This document shows, one piece after another, positions 45,154 through 54,347 of a stretch of DNA of 64,000 bases. Source of the stretch: Desulfosporosinus sp. GTDB taxonomy: Bacteria > Bacillota > Desulfitobacteriia > Desulfitobacteriales > Desulfitobacteriaceae. Position numbers and translations under genes: made by a program. The stretch is from contig JARLHW010000115.1 of NCBI GenBank assembly GCA_031292075.1, positions 1-64,000 on the forward strand, given 5' to 3'. A model generated the notes under the pieces. That model did not search any database and was not told the DNA's origin. It saw nothing but the letters and a program-made list of their open reading frames with translations. Position 1 is the stretch's first letter, and each line of letters begins with the position of its first letter.

Positions 45154-45552
45154 TTAAGCCTTTTTATCGACCAACAAACCGACCATATCGCTAAAAGAAT
45201 CCAGCATAGCAATGGCCTGTTTGGAAGGAATTTCATTCAGCACGTCTCCGCTTTGCTGATCGATAATCTTCACCACCACTTGTTTGGATTTATCATCCAC
45301 TCTGAACTCCAAACGTTTGTCAATAATCCCCATGAGCCGATTAAGTTTTTCTGTGGCTTTTTCTACTTCCTCACGGGGAATCTCTTCTCGAGCAGAGGAA
45401 GTTTCTTGCTTACTATCGACTACCTTGCGGGGAGCCTCTTGGGATTGTTCTAGTTTTTGACCGGGAAAAGTATTCACAGGGATGGTGGTAGACTGAGAAT
45501 TCGGTTGTATCGGATTAGGCATCACGTATTCCTCCCACAAATTACTAATCAT
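45154..45552 (-). CDS. flaG: flagellar FlaG family protein
   Basis: 'LNRLMGIIDKRLEFRVDDKSKQVVVKIIDQQSGDVLNEIPSKQAIAMLDSFSDMVGLLVDKKA'. Confidence 0.93.
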   Translation of the reverse strand: MISNLWEEYVMPNPIQPNSQSTTIPVNTFPGQKLEQSQEAPRKVVDSKQETSSAREEIPREEVEKATEKLNRLMGIIDKRLEFRVDDKSKQVVVKIIDQQSGDVLNEIPSKQAIAMLDSFSDMVGLLVDKKA

Positions 45553-45595
45553 TAATTTTGCTCAAGTTGCCCAACTGGGCGCTGATCTCTCGGAA

Positions 45596-46654
45596 TTAAC
45601 CCCCAGCACTATATTCGCTAAGACGCTTACGAGCCGCGGGATAATTGCCACATTTTTGATAGTAACTGACCGCTTCAGTCCGATATCCCAAACACTCATA
45701 GATAACCGCGATGTTATAGTTAGGCAAATAGGAATTAATTCCTTCTACCTTTCCTTCTTTATTACCAATACACTGCAAAAATTGTCCGATCGCCTCAGAA
45801 AAGCCCCCGTTATTCATAGAGACAAGGCCCATCAAAAACTGATAATCCGTTGAAGTGGCGAAATACAACTCATAGTTCTTGAGACATAGCGCTTCTGCAT
45901 ATCTTTCGCTATTGATTAATGCGTACCCATAGGTTTCTACCAGATTCTCCACGTATTCTAGGGCAAAATTTAAGGGTAAAACTAACGCTCGTTTAAAGTA
46001 AGCGACTGCCTCGTTATAATCACTTGCCATATAATAAGATTTGCCTAATTGATAAAGCACGTAAGTATCCTCGGGACTTCTCTCCAGTGCCTGTTCCAGT
46101 AAGCTGATATTTCTAGCGATTTTATCGGTCCGTTGAATGACTTTCTGGGTATAGCCGCTATGTTCGACAGTAATTTCTACCGGAACTGTCTTGAACGGAT
46201 TCCCATCTTTCCTGACAATCTGTTCATGGATAACCCCATGATAGCAAAATAATCTGCGGTTGAATAAGCGGCTAATTCTCTCGTTAGAGCGTTTTTCTCC
46301 CATTGCATCGGATAGTAGGTTAATCAGTTTGATTCGGCCCACGATAGGCTGATCGGCCTTTATGACCTTTCGGATACTCTTAACCTGAAAATCGCTGACG
46401 ACTTCATCCGCGTCGATCACAAGCACCCAGTCACAAGACGCTTTCTCAAGGGCAAAGTTCCTAGCTGCCGAAAAATCATCGCACCAGGGAAAATCATAAA
46501 CCTGCGCTGTAAATGTTCGCGCAATATCTTTCGTGCGATCGGTTGAGCCGGTATCTACGATAACAATTTCATCGACCCAACGACGAACTGCGCTCAAGCT
46601 TTGCCGCAGAAGTTTCTCTTCATTTTTCACGATCATGCAGAGACTAAGGTTCAT
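45596..46654 (-). CDS. glycosyltransferase family 2 with C-terminal TPR repeats
   Basis: 'LSLCMIVKNEEKLLRQSLSAVRRWVDEIVIVDTGSTDRTKDIA', 'WVLVIDADE', TPR-like 'DTYVLYQLGKSYYMASDYNEAVAYFKRAL'. Confidence 0.92.
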   Translation of the reverse strand: MNLSLCMIVKNEEKLLRQSLSAVRRWVDEIVIVDTGSTDRTKDIARTFTAQVYDFPWCDDFSAARNFALEKASCDWVLVIDADEVVSDFQVKSIRKVIKADQPIVGRIKLINLLSDAMGEKRSNERISRLFNRRLFCYHGVIHEQIVRKDGNPFKTVPVEITVEHSGYTQKVIQRTDKIARNISLLEQALERSPEDTYVLYQLGKSYYMASDYNEAVAYFKRALVLPLNFALEYVENLVETYGYALINSERYAEALCLKNYELYFATSTDYQFLMGLVSMNNGGFSEAIGQFLQCIGNKEGKVEGINSYLPNYNIAVIYECLGYRTEAVSYYQKCGNYPAARKRLSEYSAGG

Positions 46655-46723
46655 TATTATCACTCTCTTCTATGAAAACATCCCCGACCTTATACTAAGA
46701 TTGAGAATGGTATAACATGTCCA

Positions 46724-47056
46724 TTATCGGTTCCACGTCTTTCGACTAGCAGGACCAGTACTCGCAGTACCACTATAGGCTTTCATCATTTGAAATTGGC
46801 GCTTGCTGTGGCTCATTCGAGATTGCAAATGATCAATAACAATTTGGTTTTCTTTTTGAATTTCATTCAGCAAACTCTGCCCAGCCGGTGAGTCTTTGAA
46901 GACGACGTCCGCCGCCTCTTCAATACTGGTCTGCAGCCGTCTCCGTTGCTCCAACAGATGATAAAAAAGAGGCATATCCTGCTTAGTTAGAAATTTGAGC
47001 ATCTCTTTGGTTAAAAAATGATAATCCTGCCACAGAGCTTGCGCTGCCTTACCCAT
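46724..47056 (-). CDS. small flagellar chaperone-like protein (FliT position)
   Basis: TAATG stop/start overlap with fliS; helical 110-aa product. Confidence 0.65.
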   Translation of the reverse strand: MGKAAQALWQDYHFLTKEMLKFLTKQDMPLFYHLLEQRRRLQTSIEEAADVVFKDSPAGQSLLNEIQKENQIVIDHLQSRMSHSKRQFQMMKAYSGTASTGPASRKTWNR

Positions 47057-47454
47057 TACTTGCCAACCGCCCGGGCCTCTTGAGTTTGCCTCATGGCGCC
47101 TACCCAAGCCTCCCTCAGTTCTTCTAACACCTGCTTCGCCTGGTGCATAAATTTTAAATCTTGTTTAATGTTGCCTTGAATGAGGCAGTATTCCGTGTAT
47201 TCATAAAGTTGGGCATAGCCCTTTGATATTTCATAGCTCATATCCAAGGTTATAACAAATTCGCTTACGATAGCTTGCACGCGCAGATTGGCGTTGTGGG
47301 ATTTTTCTATCTTCCCTTGCTCCATGGCTGAAATGCTTTCTGCCAAGAATCGCAAGGCGCCATTATAGAGCAATAATGTCAATTGTGCCGGTGAGGCCGT
47401 CATAATCTGCTGATTTTTATAAGCATTTGCCGCTTGTGAATTATTCACCATCAT
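47056..47454 (-). CDS. fliS: flagellar export chaperone FliS
   Basis: 'NAYKNQQIMTASPAQLTLLLYNGALRFLAESISAMEQGKIEKSHNANLRVQAIVSEFVITLDMSYEISKGYAQLYEY'. Confidence 0.93.
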   Translation of the reverse strand: MMVNNSQAANAYKNQQIMTASPAQLTLLLYNGALRFLAESISAMEQGKIEKSHNANLRVQAIVSEFVITLDMSYEISKGYAQLYEYTEYCLIQGNIKQDLKFMHQAKQVLEELREAWVGAMRQTQEARAVGK

Positions 47455-47480
47455 AAACCCTCCTAAATCATTTCCTAATT

Positions 47481-49208
47481 TTATGAGCTGGTAGTGCTGG
47501 TCATAGATGTAATCCAACTGCTCTGCGCAGACAGGGACTGTAACGCTACTTCCATGGCGTTATACTGAGTATAATATTGACTCTGCATAGTACTAAACGT
47601 AGCTTGCGCAGCTGTGATTTGCGTAGTGTAGGAAGCAATTTGTTTAGCAAGGTTGCTGCTAGTATCGTAGGAGGCATTCACAGTAGTACCTGCTATTTGA
47701 GTTAATTGAGTCGTGGTGTTTTTGATGGCATCACTCAACCGCCCGGCGATTCCCTGAGTTGCAGTATTCGTTGTGGTGACTCCGTTCACTGTAGTTGATG
47801 TCCCACTAGTTCCAAATATTTGTTGGAGTACATTAGGATTAGCCTGCAATGCCGCTCGCAAGGTGTCCTTGTTGAGATATAATTTTCCATTCTCAGTGTA
47901 GGACCCCGTGGTAATCCCAATCGAGGCTGCCGTATTATACGTGACAGAAGTACCATTTACATTTGTCGGCGCAATGCCGGAAATAGGGCTGGAAATAGCA
48001 TTGCGCATAGTGTTCACAAGGCTGGTCAGCGTATCATCATTATAGAGCATCCCACTCTGAGCCTTGGCATTCCAAAGCGTAATATCCGAAGCGCTCATCG
48101 CCGATTCCTGGGCTGATGTCAAAGGAGGATAGTCTGTATAGCGTGCTTGACTGATATCTCCGTTCACCTCAGCGAGCATTGTGTTATAGGAATTCACAAA
48201 GGTTTGAATATTAGCCACCTCTGTGTCAATATCAGCCGCCACACTGATCGTAGTCGGAGTCTGAGTCGCTGACGAACCGCTTGTCGTCGTAGGGGAAACA
48301 CCTGTCAGATTATAGGTCACACCTGAAATTGTAAAAGCATTTTTTGATTCTGTTAGAGTCGCATTATCTAAGGTGAATTGGGCATCCTGACCGGGAGTAC
48401 TTGTAAATGTGGTTGTGTCCCCTGAAGTAGATTCCCCGCCTGTTGTGACCACTCCATTACTATCAGTAACCGGGGACGTGGTGGGAAAAAGATTAAGTCC
48501 ATTGATAAAACTAGTCGCATCAGTACTCGTGCTGCTCATACTAATCCCTGTAGAACTACCAGTATTGGTCGTTGAAAGGAAAACACGATCTAATGTACTA
48601 TCATAACTCGCCGTCACATTGACTCCAGCATTGTTGATCGCACTAACAACATCATTTATGCTGTCAGAACTCGGATCGATAGTTATGGGTTGACTTACGG
48701 ACGAGCCATTTGAGATGGTAAATGTAAAAGAATTGGCATTTAAACCCATTTGCGTCTCTAAATTCCCCAGCGTCTGATTTGCCGCCGAAATAGACTTTGA
48801 ACTCGTAAGATTGACTCCGCTAGCTAACTGCGAAACTACCAAAGAATGAGTGATATTAGCGGCCCCTGCATTAGCCGTTGCTGTTGCCACCGAGGTGTTA
48901 CTCGAAGTAACCAGATTAGGGCTTAACGTAGCCTGCAGTTTGTAGTTAAATACCGTATTGGTGCTAAAATTATTGAGATCATCCGTCACCGTATTATAGG
49001 CAGCCTTTTGCCACTGCAGTACCGTTTGCTTTTGCACCAGAGCATCGTCTACTGCTTGCTGACCAGCCATTAACTTCTTTACAAGCGCATCAACATCAAT
49101 GCCCGAACCGGAAAGTCCATACGTTCCTCCAGTTGAACTAGCTGCACTCGAACCAGTTATGCTAGTTAAACCGGTTGAGCTTGTTGTACTAGTTGAGCTA
49201 ACTGACAT
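47481..49208 (-). CDS. fliD: flagellar filament capping protein FliD
   Basis: 'GLSGSGIDVDALVKKLMAGQQAVDDALVQKQTVLQWQKAAYNTVTDDL', C-term coiled coil 'SYTTQITAAQATFSTMQSQYYTQYNAMEVALQSLSAQSSWI'. Confidence 0.92.
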   Translation of the reverse strand: MSVSSTSTTSSTGLTSITGSSAASSTGGTYGLSGSGIDVDALVKKLMAGQQAVDDALVQKQTVLQWQKAAYNTVTDDLNNFSTNTVFNYKLQATLSPNLVTSSNTSVATATANAGAANITHSLVVSQLASGVNLTSSKSISAANQTLGNLETQMGLNANSFTFTISNGSSVSQPITIDPSSDSINDVVSAINNAGVNVTASYDSTLDRVFLSTTNTGSSTGISMSSTSTDATSFINGLNLFPTTSPVTDSNGVVTTGGESTSGDTTTFTSTPGQDAQFTLDNATLTESKNAFTISGVTYNLTGVSPTTTSGSSATQTPTTISVAADIDTEVANIQTFVNSYNTMLAEVNGDISQARYTDYPPLTSAQESAMSASDITLWNAKAQSGMLYNDDTLTSLVNTMRNAISSPISGIAPTNVNGTSVTYNTAASIGITTGSYTENGKLYLNKDTLRAALQANPNVLQQIFGTSGTSTTVNGVTTTNTATQGIAGRLSDAIKNTTTQLTQIAGTTVNASYDTSSNLAKQIASYTTQITAAQATFSTMQSQYYTQYNAMEVALQSLSAQSSWITSMTSTTSS

Positions 49209-49450
49209 ATCCAAAACCTCCTCTCAAGAGTTCAACTCTCTATTTTGTCCAATATCCTCCCAACACAGCTCGGAATCGCGGCTGCTGTACCAGTAAATGT
49301 AACAAATACAATGGGCTGCGGGCAGGGAGCTGTCAGCGCCGCATAGGCAAATCCACCCTGCACCTACAGTAATCTTTACAACATCAATACCCAGAATGTG
49401 ATTTACTGTATTTATCGTAAGAAGGGCCACAAACCTTTAGGCGTATCCAT

Positions 49451-49503
49451 AAAAAAATCCAGAAAGCCACTAGCTAGGGTTATCCTAAACTAGTGGCTTT
49501 TCC
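49451..49503 (-). terminator. intrinsic terminator after yjfB-like gene
   Basis: AAAGCCACTAG...CTAGTGGCTTT stem; 7-T run on the minus strand (49451-49457). Confidence 0.75.
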
Positions 49504-49704
49504 TTAGGCTCCTATGTCGAGATTAGCTCCTAAATTTGGCTGAACGGACGATTCCATAGCCTTAGTCGTCTCACTACTGGCTAGAGATGCTATTAAATCA
49601 CCTTTAGCCGCTTCAACGCCCATCGCCTTTTTCATGACTGAGATACCGACCTGTTGTTGAACTTTACTTTGGCTAAACACGACTGACATGGCAGCTATAT
49701 CCAT
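49504..49704 (-). CDS. YjfB family putative motility protein
   Basis: 'MDIAAMSVVFSQSKVQQQVGISVMKKAMG' 66 aa. Confidence 0.88.
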   Translation of the reverse strand: MDIAAMSVVFSQSKVQQQVGISVMKKAMGVEAAKGDLIASLASSETTKAMESSVQPNLGANLDIGA

Positions 49705-49739
49705 TAGTCTACCTCCTGAACGCAGTAACTATATATCGA

Positions 49740-49765
49740 GAGCCAGAGGCTCTCACCTCTGGCTC
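49740..49765. terminator. hairpin downstream of flagellin gene (no strong U-tract)
   Basis: GAGCCAGAGG-ctctca-CCTCTGGCTC. Confidence 0.55.
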
Positions 49766-49795
49766 TTTACCAAACTTAGTCACTTACTCAGTTAA

Positions 49796-51553
49796 TTATT
49801 GCAGTAATTTCAAAACTCCTTGGGACAGTTGGTTGGCTTGTGCCAACATGGATGTAGCCGCTTGTGAGAGAACGTTGTTCTTCTGGAAGTTGGTCATTTC
49901 TGAAGCCATATCTACGTCGCGGATGTTAGCCTCAGCCGTAGTAACGTTCTGAGAAGAAGTGCCCAAGTTGGCCATGGTGTCCTGGAGACGGTTTTGGGCA
50001 GCACCCAATTGGGAACGCTGGGCAGTTACCATCGATGTAGCAGCATCAATCGCAGTGATTGCCGCCGCAGCACCAGAAACCGTGGTTAAATCAAGCTTAT
50101 CTACCCCAAGAGCTTTGGCACGCATGTCATTAATTGAGATTGACATGGTTTGTCCTTGGTTAGCGCCGATTTGCAGTTTCAGCGTATTACCTGTGTTCAC
50201 AGTGACGTCCGTAGTGGTTCCTGAAACCTTGGCTAAGTTATCAGAACCTACTATTTTTGTTGCGTTTAGAGCAGCACTAATGCCAGATGCACCTGCCCCG
50301 GAAGCGCTTATCTTCATAGTCGCATTAACGCCCTGAGCAACAGTCGTAAGAGTTAGGTTACCATTATTATCCATGGAAGCTGTAACACCCGTCTCTTTGG
50401 TAATTGAGTTGATGTCCGAAGCCAAACCAGAGACAGTGGCTGGTATTGCAAAGACATTCGACCCCGCAGCTCCCGATGTAGATTTGAACGTTATTGTCTT
50501 GCCGTTAATGGTTAGTTTACTACCAGACGCCATTGCTGAGCCCAAATTCCCAGAAACTGTTGCGTGTGCTATTGTCGCAGTCGAAGCTGTATCAGTGACA
50601 GCGGTGTTCACTGTCAACCCAGCAGCACCATTTGCAGTGTTAGGGTCAGTTACTTGAGTTAATTGAAGCCCTTTACCATCAGCGGCTGTACCATCAATTG
50701 TGCCCTTTACATCAGAGCCTACTGCTACGGCAGTGGTCGCGCCAGCTGCAGTTAAACCCAAGGCTGTATTGCCTAGTGCGGCCGTTGAAGCTGAAACATT
50801 TATTGTTGCAGAAGAGCCATAAGCATTAGTCTGAAGATCAAGATGCTGACTACCACTGACTCCCTGAATAATAGCTGTTACGCCAGTAGCACTCGATACA
50901 TTATTAATTTTGGCAGCCACATCGCCAATAGTATCTCCGCTCGAAATCGAGATATTTGATCCATTGATGGTTAGTGTGCCGGCATTGGCAGCCGTCACTG
51001 CCCCAAAAGCAGTCCCGCTTATTTTCGCCTGCGTAGCTTTAGCAGTAATTGTAACTGCGTAAGTACCGTTTGCGGTAGTTGCAGAAGTGCCTGTAGCACT
51101 AATGCCAGCATTAGATGAAGTAGTTTGTACAGCAACATTACCATTCAACAGATTCTTTGTATTGAACTGAGTCTGATTGCCGATGTCGTCGATTGTACTA
51201 GCCAACGCATCGCTCTCAGTCTGCAGAGCAGCAGCATCGGTAGTGGTGTTGGTACCATTAGCAGCTTGAACTGCGAGTGCACGCATACTTTGGAGAACGG
51301 ATGTTGTTTCATTCAGTGCACCTTCAGCGGTGGATACTAAAGAAACACCATTTTGGGCATTGCTGTTAGCCTGGTTTAACCCGCTGATCTGACCACGCAT
51401 TTGCTCGGAAATGGTCAGACCCGCTGGGTCATCGGCTGCACTGTTGATCCGTAAACCAGAGGACAGTTTTTCCAAAGAGCTTTGTGTAGACGCTTGATTG
51501 ATACCCAATTGACGTATGGTATTATTGGCAGCAATATTAGTATTAATAATCAT
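49796..51553 (-). CDS. flagellin, with Ser/Thr/Ala-rich central region
   Basis: 'MIINTNIAANNTIRQLGINQASTQSSLEKLSSGLRINSAADDPAGLTISEQMRGQISGLNQA' and C-term 'NVTTAEANIRDVDMASEMTNFQKNNVLSQAATSMLAQANQLSQGVLKLLQ'; AAGGAGG RBS. Confidence 0.96.
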   Translation of the reverse strand: MIINTNIAANNTIRQLGINQASTQSSLEKLSSGLRINSAADDPAGLTISEQMRGQISGLNQANSNAQNGVSLVSTAEGALNETTSVLQSMRALAVQAANGTNTTTDAAALQTESDALASTIDDIGNQTQFNTKNLLNGNVAVQTTSSNAGISATGTSATTANGTYAVTITAKATQAKISGTAFGAVTAANAGTLTINGSNISISSGDTIGDVAAKINNVSSATGVTAIIQGVSGSQHLDLQTNAYGSSATINVSASTAALGNTALGLTAAGATTAVAVGSDVKGTIDGTAADGKGLQLTQVTDPNTANGAAGLTVNTAVTDTASTATIAHATVSGNLGSAMASGSKLTINGKTITFKSTSGAAGSNVFAIPATVSGLASDINSITKETGVTASMDNNGNLTLTTVAQGVNATMKISASGAGASGISAALNATKIVGSDNLAKVSGTTTDVTVNTGNTLKLQIGANQGQTMSISINDMRAKALGVDKLDLTTVSGAAAAITAIDAATSMVTAQRSQLGAAQNRLQDTMANLGTSSQNVTTAEANIRDVDMASEMTNFQKNNVLSQAATSMLAQANQLSQGVLKLLQ

Positions 51554-51560
51554 AACTTTT

Positions 51561-51597
51561 TCCTCCTTGATTTTTACATCAGGCATCCTTGCCCGAT
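51561..51597 (-). promoter_or_regulatory. putative CsrA-binding leader: hairpin CGGGC-AAGGAT-GCCTG plus SD AAGGAGG
   Basis: minus-strand leader has a GGA-loop hairpin about 20 nt upstream of the GGA in the Shine-Dalgarno. Confidence 0.5.
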
Positions 51598-51669
51598 TTA
51601 TTCATGTCCTTCCGTTTTCTCTCCCTCCGGCCGGTTGGGGAAAAAGAACAGGTTTGACATGATACTTAT

Positions 51670-51696
51670 ATATCGGGAGGTTGGAGGAAAAACTTA
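51670..51696 (-). promoter_or_regulatory. sigma-28-type promoter of flagellin gene
   Basis: minus strand TAAG-N15-CCCGATAT, close to TAAA-N15-GCCGATAA. Confidence 0.8.
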
Positions 51697-51728
51697 AGGG
51701 GTTTAGAAAAGTTTTCTTACCGTAATCT

Positions 51729-53594
51729 TCAACTTTGAAGATTAGATAATTTATCTGTAACCTTATTCAAGGTAGGAGCAATTAGATCAATGTCCTGCCT
51801 ACAAAGGAGCAGGTAATTACCCATCTCGGAAAACACTTTCTCCGCTTTCGCACTCAAGTCGCTGTTGAAACGCACGGCAGAAATCTGATTGACCATCAGT
51901 TCAAACTGCACCCTGTTCATGGGATATAAAAATACGATATAAAATTCGTTCTTTTCGATACGCTCAAAAATTTTATCAATTCGTAGAAATATCTTTTCTA
52001 ACTGATTCCTCTTGTTTGTCTGCGCAAGTGAGGGCAATTCTTGGAGCAGCTCCCACAAACTATTAATTAATTTTTGTAAATCACTGAGTTCAGTATGCAT
52101 AGTACTTACCCGTCTATTGATCAGGGGTAAGTCGTAGTCTCCACTGACCATCATCCATTCTTCATTGACAGCCTGAGCACCTAATTTATTTTTGATCACT
52201 TCGTCTAGACTAACAAACGACGCTCCCGCTATTTTGGCGCCGCCTCTAGTCGTGTTAATTACCTCGCACTGGGGATTCATACTAATAAAAGTCTCAATCC
52301 CTTGCCTCATCTGATTATAAGCATCACTAGTAGAAACCAGATTACCGTGTACGTCTTCGACTTCAATGGCAATAAGTTTTTCCTCATTGCTCATCTCGGC
52401 TGAACGCAAATTATTAATTTCCTTAGGATAATTCATGCCGTCTTTGTAGGCCAGATTCTGTCCCACCAAAATAATCGGATTACAACCTAACTTAAGCAGG
52501 AGCTCAAGGGTAACAACCGCAATACTGGGTGCGTCGTGAACTATATCTAAAGACTCAGCGTTATTCGTTTTTAAGAAATACGGGGCTACAGTATCTTGGC
52601 TTGTGATCATATGCAGTTTCTGACCTGGATAATTAATTAGAGTTTCATAACCGACGCTACTACCGTAAATCAACGGTATTTCTGAAATATTGTTTTCAAC
52701 TACTTTCTCTAATACCTTAAAATTCAACGAAGTAGGGTCATATGCACAGGCTGCATGGGGGTAGATTTCGTGTGCCAATAGAGCACTTATGGATGACCCC
52801 ACCGCAAAAATATAAGCCAAGCCGTTTTCCTTAATATCCCTTATATTGCCGATTTCTTCTGCAAGGGAGGGACCCGCAGCGACTATTATGGCCGGTTTTC
52901 CAACGAAATCCTGTTTGTCCACGTCGCGCAGAATGTTTGGGGTTTGTACTACGTACGGCAAGTTAGACAGACTATTAATTGTCCAACGTTTTTCGAAAGC
53001 AAAATTGACATTCAGTGAGACCCTTTTCATCCCTATAATTTCTTTAAACATGACTGCAAATTTTTTGTACTTTTCCTTAAATGCCCTTTCGTAGCACGGT
53101 AAGGTTACCAACATTACTTTCTGGTTAACCACGATCTCCAGCAGATCCGCAAGATTTCTTTCGACGTCATTTTCTTGTTGCTCTAGGTAAATTTGTTTAA
53201 GGTTTTTGATAGGTAACTCACTCAAGGAACCATGGTTTAAATACATCTGGAAGACAGCTTGACACGGTTCATAAAGTGAAAAGGGCATTGTGGGGTATTT
53301 GCGCATAAACTCCTGAACATGTAAACCGAGTCCAATCCCGTAGAAGAACACATGTTCATATTCCAGGACCTTACCATCATAATTTTCAATCATCCGTTCG
53401 GCCTCATACTGAGGGTCATAGTTGCTATGTAAGTATATCTTTTTCCCGTCCCGGGTAACGGACAGTGTTGGCTTACCGAGATTCCCCATTTCATACTCAA
53501 CTACTGTATCCTCATCCGCCTCTTCAGGTTTAAATTGAGCCCATAGAAGAGGAAACTTGTCCCTTACAACATTAATATTATCAATTGAGATCAT
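51729..53594 (-). CDS. motility accessory factor (Maf)/DUF115 6-hydroxymethylpterin pyrophosphokinase MptE-like protein
   Basis: 'KPAIIVAAGPSLAEEIGNIRDIKENGLAYIFAVGSSISALLAHEIYPHAACAYDP', 'PIILVGQNLAYKDGMNYPKEI'. Confidence 0.88.
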   Translation of the reverse strand: MISIDNINVVRDKFPLLWAQFKPEEADEDTVVEYEMGNLGKPTLSVTRDGKKIYLHSNYDPQYEAERMIENYDGKVLEYEHVFFYGIGLGLHVQEFMRKYPTMPFSLYEPCQAVFQMYLNHGSLSELPIKNLKQIYLEQQENDVERNLADLLEIVVNQKVMLVTLPCYERAFKEKYKKFAVMFKEIIGMKRVSLNVNFAFEKRWTINSLSNLPYVVQTPNILRDVDKQDFVGKPAIIVAAGPSLAEEIGNIRDIKENGLAYIFAVGSSISALLAHEIYPHAACAYDPTSLNFKVLEKVVENNISEIPLIYGSSVGYETLINYPGQKLHMITSQDTVAPYFLKTNNAESLDIVHDAPSIAVVTLELLLKLGCNPIILVGQNLAYKDGMNYPKEINNLRSAEMSNEEKLIAIEVEDVHGNLVSTSDAYNQMRQGIETFISMNPQCEVINTTRGGAKIAGASFVSLDEVIKNKLGAQAVNEEWMMVSGDYDLPLINRRVSTMHTELSDLQKLINSLWELLQELPSLAQTNKRNQLEKIFLRIDKIFERIEKNEFYIVFLYPMNRVQFELMVNQISAVRFNSDLSAKAEKVFSEMGNYLLLCRQDIDLIAPTLNKVTDKLSNLQS

Positions 53595-54189
53595 AGCGTT
53601 TCACCTCGCTGTCTACCGTCTTTTGAATATTTTTGTCAATTGCCTCCAGTAAAGGTTTAACTTGATAGGCTAGAACATCGGCAACTGAAACTAAGTTGGA
53701 AGTAGTCATAGCCTCCTCTAAATTAGCTAGGAGTCCTCGAAAACTGAAAGTCAATGAGATGGCGGTGTCCCAACTTGAATAATACTGTGTCCCTTTTTGT
53801 TCTAAGTTATGGATCAATTCCGCCAACCATTGTAACCCTTCTAATAGTTGTCCTAATGTCTGCCAATTCTCCTCTGTATTCCCCCGATAAAAATCATCTG
53901 AGAGTCTCCGTACACCTGGTATAGCTCGTCCTAGATACTGTAAAGCCATGATAAGTGCGCCATCCATCCATTTTTTCCAAGGGATAGTATGGACTTCAAT
54001 AATACTGATTTCTCCAACCCGGTCGTGTAAATACTCTTCAAAATCCCCCTGAACTTGCCTTCCATCAATACTCATCCGGTCCAAGATTAAATCACGAACT
54101 TTCAGTTGTTCATTAATTATGTTCATAATTTCAATAGAAGAAACTTCATTTTTCAACTGTATGCTATCCTCAAGTATTTTAATTTCCAT
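53581..54189 (-). CDS. uncharacterised protein translationally overlapping the Maf gene
   Basis: 202-aa ORF overlapping the start of the downstream Maf gene by 14 nt; no family recognised. Confidence 0.75.
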   Translation of the reverse strand: MEIKILEDSIQLKNEVSSIEIMNIINEQLKVRDLILDRMSIDGRQVQGDFEEYLHDRVGEISIIEVHTIPWKKWMDGALIMALQYLGRAIPGVRRLSDDFYRGNTEENWQTLGQLLEGLQWLAELIHNLEQKGTQYYSSWDTAISLTFSFRGLLANLEEAMTTSNLVSVADVLAYQVKPLLEAIDKNIQKTVDSEVKRYDLN

Positions 54190-54347
54190 TGTATCCTCCT
54201 CTCCCTCAATAAGAGGGTGTTTAATTCTAACTACTATAAGTTACCATAATTTAAACGAGGTATCTGCGGCTTTTTAGAAAGGCTCTTTCGACCCCGAATC
54301 GGATTCGGGTGTTTTCTCGCAGATTGATTGCGCCTTGTTAGGATTTA

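Noticed and set aside
49224-49430. 68-aa Cys-containing ORF in the fliD leader
   Set aside because: Possible GTG start with weak RBS, but no recognisable family; the leader may be structured instead. Not enough support.
49690-49740. second sigma-28 promoter upstream of the yjfB-like gene (minus TCGATATA)
   Set aside because: A -10-like TCGATATA is present but no TAAA-like -35 at about 15 nt spacing.
54285-54320. hairpin CCCGAATCggATTCGGG downstream of the CMP-synthetase gene
   Set aside because: Terminator-like stem but no proper U-tract on the minus strand; left unannotated.
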